Shown: one piece after another, positions 57,968-64,000 of the stretch
How positions within the stretch are numbered: the first letter of the stretch is position 1
Layout: every line of letters starts with the position of its first letter
Program-made: the position numbers and the translations under genes
Assembly (NCBI GenBank): GCA_963765745.1
Contig: CAVXXM010000011.1
Location: forward strand, 62,001 to 126,000
Reading direction: 5' to 3'
DNA length: 64,000 nucleotides
Source of the DNA: JAHFPN01 sp963765745
GTDB lineage: Bacteria; Pseudomonadota; Alphaproteobacteria; Rhizobiales; Xanthobacteraceae
The notes under the pieces: generated by a model
What the model was told of the DNA's origin: nothing
The model's database searches: none
Seen by the model: the letters and a program-made list of their open reading frames with translations, nothing else

Positions 57968-58651
57968 TCATTGCCGCTGCGGGATCGGCAAGGGCTTGGG
58001 TGGGCTGCCGGGCGGCACCGGCGGCTCCTCGCGCGGCGGCTGCTTGACCGAACCCGGGACGAACAGGCCGTGCACGCGGCCCGGGGTCGTCGATTTGCCT
58101 TCGGCATCGAGGCGCGAAAGGCCGGACGTAAGATCCACGACCAGCCGGTCGCCGCGCATCAGGTTCGGCCCCTGGAGCAGCACCACATTGCCGCTCAGCG
58201 TCATGGTGTTGGCGCGCGCGTCATAGATGCCGGTATTGCCGGTGGCGCGCTGATCCTTGGAGGTGATGATCACCCCGCCGTTCGCCACCAGGCGGCGAAT
58301 CTGTTGCGACGCGACGGGCTGGGCATTGGCCGGCTGCGTGGGTACCGCGCCGCCCGTGTAGTAAACAATGAGCTCCTTGCAGCGCATCTGCGTGTCGCCC
58401 TGCTGCACCATCACGTTGCCGGTGAACATGGCGGTCTTGTCCTTGTCGCGCACCTCGAGCGCATTGGCTTCGATCTTTATCGGATCGTTGCGATTGCGCT
58501 GAAAGCCCTGCAAGGCGTTGGGAAATCCGGTCGCGGTTTGCGTGCTCTTCGTCTTGGGCGCGCCTTGCGCCTCCGCGGCGCCGTTTCCGGCCGCAAGAAG
58601 GAGCGCGGCGAGCAGGAACCCGGGCCAGATCGAGGAATGCACGACGATCAT
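57968..58651 (-). CDS. lptA: LPS transport periplasmic protein LptA
   Basis: LptA forms the periplasmic bridge for LPS. The 227-residue protein has a signal peptide (PGFLLAALLLAAGNGAAEAQG) and the OstA-like beta-jellyroll (NDPIKIEANALEVRDKDKTA, AMFTGNVMVQQGDTQMRCKE, DARANTMTLSGNVVLLQGPN). A Pro-rich tail (EEPPVPPGSPPKPLPIP) ends it. The start overlaps the lptC stop (ATGA), and lptB follows 85 bp later. Confidence 0.92.
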   Translation of the reverse strand: MIVVHSSIWPGFLLAALLLAAGNGAAEAQGAPKTKSTQTATGFPNALQGFQRNRNDPIKIEANALEVRDKDKTAMFTGNVMVQQGDTQMRCKELIVYYTGGAVPTQPANAQPVASQQIRRLVANGGVIITSKDQRATGNTGIYDARANTMTLSGNVVLLQGPNLMRGDRLVVDLTSGLSRLDAEGKSTTPGRVHGLFVPGSVKQPPREEPPVPPGSPPKPLPIPQRQ

Positions 58652-59346
58652 GGTTTCGGTTCCGCCGTCGCCGTGGCAGCCGGCGCGTCCGGGGAACTCA
58701 TGCGGATTTCCGCGGTGACGCGGCCTTCGAACAGCGCGCGTTCGCCGTTGTCGAAGATTTCGAGGCGGTCGGCCTTGAGCCAGCCGTCCTGATATTTGAG
58801 ATCGACCGGTGCGGAGGACAGTATGTGGCCCAGGCGCATATCGACGATCGCCTCGCTGAGCTTGCCGCCGTAGCCGTTGGTGGAGGTGATGTCGATTCCA
58901 TCTACGAGGCGCAACTGCTCGGCCTTGGAATCGAACGTCCCTTTGGCGGCTCGGAGCATGGTCGTTCCGCCGCCGACAAGTTCGAAGCGCGCCTCGATCC
59001 CGATCATCTCGATCACGCCGGGCTTCGTGAGATCCTGCGCGGCGGATTCGGCGGTCACGCTATAGGCCCGCCCGTCGCCGGTGTAGCCGGATAGTTTCGG
59101 CGCCTCGATCTTGAGCTTGCTGCCGGAAATGGCGAGGCGGGCGAATTCGATCGGAAGCTCGCGCAGCAGCCGCAGCGGATCGAGCCAGGCGCCGAACACG
59201 ATGATGGATAGGAACAACAAGATCGCCGCCGGCAGCGCGCGGCGCAGGAAACGGACACGCCTGGTGTGGCGCAGCGCCGCCTTGTAGGCCGTGACCGTGT
59301 CGCGCCGCTCGCCCGCGGCGGCGAAAATCGTTTCAGTGGAAGGCAC
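58648..59346 (-). CDS. lptC: LPS export system protein LptC
   Basis: LptC is the bitopic inner-membrane partner linking LptB2FG to LptA. It has 232 residues. A single membrane helix lies after a basic segment (FLRRALPAAILLFLSIIVFG), then the periplasmic LptC fold (KLKIEAPKLSGYTGDGRAYS, GVIEMIGIEARFELVGG, DITSTNGYGGKLSEAIVDMR). A Pro/Ala tail follows. Its stop overlaps lptA, so the order lptC-lptA-lptB-rpoN forms a run. Confidence 0.9.
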   Translation of the reverse strand: MPSTETIFAAAGERRDTVTAYKAALRHTRRVRFLRRALPAAILLFLSIIVFGAWLDPLRLLRELPIEFARLAISGSKLKIEAPKLSGYTGDGRAYSVTAESAAQDLTKPGVIEMIGIEARFELVGGGTTMLRAAKGTFDSKAEQLRLVDGIDITSTNGYGGKLSEAIVDMRLGHILSSAPVDLKYQDGWLKADRLEIFDNGERALFEGRVTAEIRMSSPDAPAATATAEPKP

Positions 59347-59430
59347 GTTGGGTCCCCTGCTTCGCCCAATGTCTCATCGAGAGATGGCGCATCCGTGGCG
59401 GATGGGCCGGCGCCGGAGATGACCGCGAGG

Positions 59431-59490
59431 GCTTGGTGCGCAAAGACTTGGTGCGCAAAGACTTGGTGCGCAAGGAATTGGCGCGCAAGG
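59431..59490. repeat. Four-copy 15-bp tandem repeat between rnd and lptC
   Basis: Units at 59431, 59446, 59461 and 59476 share the consensus ACTTGGTGCGCAAAG, the last diverged to AATTGGCGCGCAAGG. It lies in the 155-bp spacer just after the rnd stop. The length is a multiple of three, and one plus-strand frame reads as repeats of LVRKD, but no gene there is supported. Confidence 0.85.
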
Positions 59491-59501
59491 GTTCCCGCGC
59501 G

Positions 59502-60116
59502 TCAGCCATGCGCGAAAATGTCCTCTTCCGCCCAGCCGCCGAGATCGAGGCGAACGCGCGTGGGCAGAAAACGGAAACACGCCTCGGCGAGTTCTTCGCG
59601 GCCTTCGCGGGCGAGCATCTCGTCGAGCCGCTCGCGCAGCGCATGCAGGTGCAGCACGTCGGAAGCGGCGTAGGCGACCTGGGCTTCGGTGAGCGTCTGC
59701 GCGCCCCAGTCGGAACTCTGCTGCTGCTTGGAAAGATCGACGTTGAGCAATTCCTTGACCAGATCCTTGAGGCCGTGCCGGTCGGTATAGGTGCGCGCGA
59801 GGCGCGACGCGATCTTGGTGCAATAAGCCGGCTGCGGCATCACGCCGAAGGTCTTGAACAAGACGGCGAGATCGAAGCGCGCGTAATGGAAGAGCTTCAG
59901 CCGTTGCGGATCGGACAGCAGCCGCACCAGATTGGGCGCCGAGGTGTCGCCGACCGGCATTTGCACGACGTCGGCCGAGCCGTCGCCGGCGGAGAGCTGC
60001 ACCACGCACAATCGGTCGCGCAGCGGATTGAGGCCGAGTGTCTCCGTGTCGATCGCCACCACGGCGCCGTAGCCGGAAAGATCGGGCAGGTCGCCGCGGT
60101 GCAGGCGGATCGTCAT
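59502..60116 (-). CDS. rnd: Short RNase D-like 3'-5' exonuclease
   Basis: A DEDDy-family exonuclease of 204 residues, consisting of the catalytic domain only; full RNase D is about 375 residues with HRDC domains. DEDD residues are seen in VVAIDTETLGLNP (Asp, Glu), FHYARFDLAVL (Asp) and the final Tyr/Asp in VAYAASDVLHLHAL. The short form is common in alphaproteobacteria and is probably involved in tRNA or stable RNA trimming. A tRNA-Leu gene lies 74 bp upstream on the same strand, though co-transcription is not shown. Confidence 0.88.
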   Translation of the reverse strand: MTIRLHRGDLPDLSGYGAVVAIDTETLGLNPLRDRLCVVQLSAGDGSADVVQMPVGDTSAPNLVRLLSDPQRLKLFHYARFDLAVLFKTFGVMPQPAYCTKIASRLARTYTDRHGLKDLVKELLNVDLSKQQQSSDWGAQTLTEAQVAYAASDVLHLHALRERLDEMLAREGREELAEACFRFLPTRVRLDLGGWAEEDIFAHG

Positions 60117-60190
60117 CTAAAGTTCATCCGGTCTTGTGGGTGTCGAGCGCGCCCGATGCATCGCACGCCACGGTCAAGAAATCGTTTAGC

Positions 60191-60275
<85 letters not shown>

Positions 60276-60407
60276 TCGGCGCGATAGGTAGGACTTGGCT
60301 CCGAGCCTTGTCAATCGAAGCGGCCGGACGGCGCGCGCTTTGACGGGCGGGAAACGATCGAGTAACGCTCGGCCCGCGCAACGGAAAGCGGCGTAAGGTT
60401 TTCGGCG

Positions 60408-61373
60408 ATGGCGCAGGCGATCGATCGGCTGGTGACGATCTACGGCGGCTCGGGATTTTTGGGCCGGCATCTGGTGCGCGCGCTCGCCAAGGGCGGCTGG
60501 CGTATCCGCGTCGCGGTGCGCCGGCCGGAGCTCGCCAATTTCCTGCAGCCGCTCGGCATGGTCGGGCAAATCCATGCGGTGCAGGCCAACCTGCGGTTTC
60601 CGGAGTCGGTCGCGAGCGCGGCCGAGGACGCCGATGCGATCGTGAATCTTGCGGGAATTTTGTTTCGAGAGCGGCCGGCAGACATTCGAAGGCGTGCAGG
60701 CAGCAGGGCGCCCGCGCCGTCGCCGAGGCCGCCGCCAAGCGCGGCGCCAAGCTCGTGCATGTCTCGGCGATCGGCGCCGATGCGAACTCGCAATCGGCCT
60801 ATGCGCGCACCAAGGCGGCGGGCGAAGCGGCGGTGAAATCCGCGGTGCCGCAGGCCGTGATCTTCCGGCCTTCGATCCTGTTCGGTCCGGAGGACGGCTT
60901 CTTCAATCGCTTCGCCGCCATGGCGCGCATCGCGCCGGCGCTGCCGCTGATCGGCGGCGGCGCGACGCGCTTCCAGCCGGTGTTCGTCGGCGACGTCGCC
61001 ACGGCCATCGTCGCGGCGCTGGAAGATAAAGCCAAGCCCGGCACGACCTACGAGCTCGGCGGCCCCGAGGTGAAGACGTTCCGCGAACTGATGGAACTGA
61101 TGCTCGCCGAAATCGGCCGTCGGCGTCTCCTGGTCCCGATCCCGTTCGCGGTCGCGCGGCTGCAGGCGTTCTTCCTCGAGCTCTTGCCTAATCCGCTTGC
61201 TCACGCGCGACCAGGTGATTTTGCTCGAGCGCGACAATGTCGTCTCGGCCGAAGCCGAGCGCGAAGGCCGTACGCTCAAGGCAATGGGCATTTCGCCGAC
61301 CGCGCTCGCTGCGGTGCTGCCGAGCTATCTTGGGCGCTTCCGCAAGGCCGGCCAGTTCACGCGCGCGAGCTGA
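60408..61373 (+). CDS. Complex I NDUFA9-like NAD(P)-binding protein (three frameshifts)
   Basis: An atypical SDR related to the NDUFA9 accessory subunit of respiratory complex I. The Rossmann motif is TIYGGSGFLGRHLVRALAKG at the N-terminus. Three single-base insertions break the frame: at about 60662 (NLAGILF-ESGRQTFEGVQ), 60707-60709 (AAG-ARAVAEAAAKRG) and 61195-61197 (LLPNPL-LTRDQVILLERDN). The corrected protein has about 320 residues, ending GRFRKAGQFTRAS. Conserved segments include VFVGDVATAIVAALE and GTTYELGGPEV. It is convergent with uppP (3-bp gap). The frame breaks are most likely sequencing errors. Confidence 0.88.
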
Positions 61374-61376
61374 GGC

Positions 61377-62183
61377 TCAGCGCACCAAGAGCAGACCGAC
61401 CAATCCCAGGCCGCCGACCACGATCCGCCACAGCGCGAAGAAAGCGAAGCCGTTCTTCCCGACGAAATCGAGCAGCATGCGCACCACCACGATGGCGGCG
61501 CAGAAGGCGGCGACGAAGCCGGCCGCGATCAGCAATCCGTCGTCGAACGAAAGGCTCGCGCGGTTCTTGTAGAGATCATAGACGAAGGCGCCGAGCATGG
61601 TGGGCATGGCGAGGAAGAATGAAAATTCCGCAGCCGCGCGCCGCTCGACGCCGAGAAGCAGCGCGCCAACGATGGTCGAGCCCGCGCGCGACACGCCGGG
61701 GATCAACGCAAGCGTCTGGCAAAATCCGATCTTCAGCGCCAAGAGCGGCGGCAACTGCATCGCGTCGGAATATTTCGGCTTGAGATCGAGCCGGTCGACC
61801 ACGAACAGGATCACGCCGCCGACGATCAGCATGACGCAGATCAGCACCGGCGTCTCGAACAGCACGCCCTTGATGAAGCCGTGCAGCGTGGCGCCGATCA
61901 CGGCCGCGGGCAGGAATGCGATCACGACGCCGATGGTGAAGCGGCGCGCGGCGGGGTCGTTCGGCAGCCGGATGAAGACGCTCCACAGCTTGGAGAAATA
62001 GAGCACGACAATGGCCAGGATCGCGCCGAGCTGGATCAGCACCTCGAACACCTTGCCGGTCGATTGGAAACCGAGGAAATAGCCGGCGAGCAGCAGGTGC
62101 CCGGTGGAGGAGACCGGGATGAACTCGGTCAGGCCCTCGAGCAGGCCGAGAAGCGCGGCTTCGATCAACTTGGCGACGGTCAT
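61377..62183 (-). CDS. uppP: Undecaprenyl-diphosphate phosphatase (BacA/UppP)
   Basis: An integral membrane enzyme that recycles the lipid carrier for peptidoglycan and other glycans. The start is ATG 62183 (MTVAKLIEAALLGLLEG), 268 residues with about eight membrane helices. The two active-site motifs are EGLTEFIPVSSTGHLL and IPGVSRAGSTIVGALLLG. The longer upstream reading is non-hydrophobic and antisense to the next gene. It is divergent from the FzlA-like gene. Confidence 0.94.
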   Translation of the reverse strand: MTVAKLIEAALLGLLEGLTEFIPVSSTGHLLLAGYFLGFQSTGKVFEVLIQLGAILAIVVLYFSKLWSVFIRLPNDPAARRFTIGVVIAFLPAAVIGATLHGFIKGVLFETPVLICVMLIVGGVILFVVDRLDLKPKYSDAMQLPPLLALKIGFCQTLALIPGVSRAGSTIVGALLLGVERRAAAEFSFFLAMPTMLGAFVYDLYKNRASLSFDDGLLIAAGFVAAFCAAIVVVRMLLDFVGKNGFAFFALWRIVVGGLGLVGLLLVR

Positions 62184-62326
62184 GGGGATTTCCGGGCGGG
62201 AATAGCGGACAAATCGGCGCGCATCTTCGCGCCGCCCGCGCGCCGCGGCAATTGCCCGGGAGGCGCATGCGGCCCTAGGATCGCCCGCTTTTCGAACGAG
62301 TCGCCCTTTCTCAACGCCGGACGCCG

Positions 62327-63013
62327 ATGCAGCTCTATCATTTCCCGCTCTGCCCACATTCGCGCTTCGTCCGGCTCGTGCTCGGCGAATATGGCATCCC
62401 GTTCGAGGCGATCGACGAGCCAGTGTGGAAGCGCCGCCCCGAGTTTCTCGCCATCAATCCGGCCGGCACGACGCCGGTGCTGGTGAGCGCTAGCGGCGCC
62501 GTTCCGGGCGCCACGGTGATCGCCGAATTCCTCGACGAGACCCAGGGCCCCGACTTCGGCGAGCGCCGCCTGATGCCGCTCGGCTTCGAGGAGCGCGTCG
62601 AGGTGCGCCGGCTGGTGTCCTGGTTTCACGACAAGTTCTTCGCGGAAGTCACCGACCATCTGGTGCGCGAGAAAATCTTCAAGCGGCATATGACGCTTGC
62701 CGAAGGCGGCGGCCCGCCGGATTCGGCGGCGATCCGCGCTGCACGCGCCAATTCGGGCTATCATCTGCGCTATATCGGCTGGCTGTTGCGGACCCGCAAA
62801 GCGCTCGCCGGCGAGCGGCTGTCTTACGCGGATCTGGCCGCCGCCGCGCACTTTTCGACCGCTGATTATCTGGGTGACGTGCCGTGGGACGAGGACGAGA
62901 CCGCAAAGGGATGGTACGCGCGGATCAAGTCGCGCCCGTCGTTCCGTCCGCTGCTCGCGGAGACGGTGCCGGGGCTGGCGCCCTCGGCAAGCTACGCCAA
63001 CCTCGACTTCTAG
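62327..63013 (+). CDS. fzlA: Glutathione S-transferase family protein, FzlA type
   Basis: A GST-fold protein of 228 residues: thioredoxin-like N-terminal domain (LYHFPLCPHSRFVRLVLGEY, AINPAGTTPVLV), then a helical domain. In Caulobacter, FzlA is a GST-fold protein that binds FtsZ and regulates constriction rather than acting as an enzyme, and it needs a conserved C-terminal tail. This protein has a tail ending PGLAPSASYANLDF, which fits. The FzlA assignment rests on that tail and on the uppP/queG neighbourhood, and is not certain; a generic GST is the alternative. Confidence 0.7.
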   Translation: MQLYHFPLCPHSRFVRLVLGEYGIPFEAIDEPVWKRRPEFLAINPAGTTPVLVSASGAVPGATVIAEFLDETQGPDFGERRLMPLGFEERVEVRRLVSWFHDKFFAEVTDHLVREKIFKRHMTLAEGGGPPDSAAIRAARANSGYHLRYIGWLLRTRKALAGERLSYADLAAAAHFSTADYLGDVPWDEDETAKGWYARIKSRPSFRPLLAETVPGLAPSASYANLDF

Positions 63014-64000
63014 ATCCGCACGCGATCAAGCAGGCGCTCGCCAAGAGGGCGCAGGCCGAGGGCTTCGATGCCTTCGGCGTGACCCGGCCCGGCGCCATCG
63101 CCAAGGCCGCGCCGCGGCTCAATGACTGGCTCGATGCCGGCGCGCACGGCGACATGGACTGGATGGAAGCCACGCGCGAGCGGCGCGCGAGTCCGTCCGT
63201 GCTGTGGCCGGAGGTAAAGAGCGTCGCGGTGTTCGGGCTCAATTATGCGCCGGACGAGAATCCACTGGCGATCTTGGAGCGGCGCGAGCGCGGCGCGATC
63301 TCGGTCTATGCGCAGGCCGACGATTATCACGACCTGATCAAGGGCAAGCTCAAGCGCATCGCGCAATGGCTCGCGGCCGAGGCCGGCGGCGAGTTGAAAG
63401 TCTTCGTCGATACGGCGCCGGTGATGGAGAAGCCGCTCGCCGAAGCCGCCGGGCTCGGCTGGCAGGGCAAGCACACCAACGTGGTTTCGCGCGAGTTCGG
63501 CTCATGGCTGTTTCTGGGCGCGCTGTTCACGACGCTGGAACTGCCGCTCGATGTGCCCGAGCCCGACCATTGCGGCTCGTGCCGCGCGTGTCTCGACATC
63601 TGCCCGACCGCGGCGTTCCCGGCGCCCTACCAGCTCGATGCGCGGCGCTGCATTTCCTATCTCACCATCGAGCACAAGGGACCGATCCCGCGCGAGTTTC
63701 GGGAAAAGATCGGCAACCGTATCTATGGCTGCGACGATTGCCTGGCGGTCTGCCCGTGGAACAAGTTCGCGCAGGACGGACGCGAGGCGAAGCTTGCCGC
63801 GCGCGCGGAGAACCGGGTGCCGACGCTGGCCGAGCTTTCCCGCCTCGACGACGCGGCTTTCCGCGAGCGCTTCACCAAAAGCCCGATCAAGCGCACCGGC
63901 CGAGAGCGCTTCGTGCGCAATGTCCTGATCGCGATCGGCAATTGCGGCGACGCGGCGCTCGCGCGCGAAGCCGAGCGGCTCTTGGACGATGCCTCGCCGC
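63013..64000 (+). CDS. queG: Epoxyqueuosine reductase QueG, 3' end outside window
   Basis: QueG reduces epoxyqueuosine to queuosine in tRNA, using cobalamin and two [4Fe-4S] clusters. Conserved sequence begins DPHAIKQALAKRAQAEGF at about 63013 and runs to the right edge without a stop. The catalytic Asp is in VFVDTAPVMEKPLAE. The ferredoxin-like clusters are CGSCRACLDICPTAAF and CDDCLAVCPWNKF. No ATG, GTG or TTG lies at the conserved N-terminus; in-frame ATG 62911 and GTG 62884 fall inside the upstream gene. The start is therefore unresolved and a lost base near 63010 is possible. Confidence 0.92.

Noticed and set aside
55240..58047. A 935-codon plus-strand open frame across rpoN and lptB
   Set aside because: Entirely antisense to two well-supported genes and the spacer between them; no domain recognisable.
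59431..59490. CRISPR array
   Set aside because: The units are contiguous 15-bp tandem copies with no spacers, and no cas genes are present.

Overview
This is GC-rich chromosomal DNA from an alphaproteobacterium. It is most likely Hyphomicrobiales (Rhizobiales), close to the Bradyrhizobium/Rhodopseudomonas/Pseudolabrys group. The evidence is the haem-motif Irr beside fabA, the rpsT-dnaA-dnaN-recF-gyrB block, a TsaE-AmgK fusion, a DivL-type pseudo-kinase with Tyr in place of His, and trpFBA-accD-folC. No rRNA, prophage, transposase, CRISPR array or integrated element was found. Almost all of the window is core housekeeping sequence, and I do not see an undescribed multi-gene system.

Layout. 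1-5.4 kb (+): 3' end of infB, then rbfA, truB, rpsO and pnp, ending in a good terminator. 5.4-9.4 kb (-): a membrane adenylate cyclase, then the fabA-fabB-fabI operon. 9.5-14.4 kb: irr, an SH3-domain exported protein, a D-2-hydroxyacid dehydrogenase, a MoeB/ThiF enzyme, an MBL-fold hydrolase and a quinone oxidoreductase. 14.4-24.1 kb (-): rpsT, dnaA, dnaN, recF, gyrB, with mutM and an enoyl-CoA hydratase upstream; about 1 kb without genes lies between rpsT and dnaA. 24.2-41.7 kb (+): ubiE, ubiB, coaBC, dut, an Rrf2 regulator, cysK, divL, tsaE-amgK, murU, addB, addA, trxA. 41.8-53.0 kb (-): aroA, cmk, rpsA, sppA, ihfB, lapA, trpF, trpB, trpA, accD, folC. 53.1-64 kb: a zinc-ribbon TIGR02300 protein, tRNA-Ala, hsp20 with a DUF1150 partner, ptsN, rpoN, lptB-lptA-lptC, a short RNase D, tRNA-Leu, an NDUFA9-like protein, uppP, an FzlA-type GST and queG (cut by the right edge).

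Functional themes are translation and RNA decay, fatty-acid synthesis, replication and repair, envelope biogenesis and recycling (LptABC, UppP, AmgK/MurU), cell-cycle control (DivL, FzlA), and tryptophan and aromatic biosynthesis. Many neighbours are translationally coupled through 4-base ATGA or GTGA overlaps.

A caution for any reader: eight genes (moeB, gyrB, ubiE, addB, folC, trpA, trpB and the NDUFA9-like gene) carry about 17 single-base frameshifts, 14 of them apparent insertions. Restoring one base at each site gives full-length conserved proteins. Because gyrB is essential and the sites are short runs, these are most likely sequencing or assembly errors, not pseudogenes.
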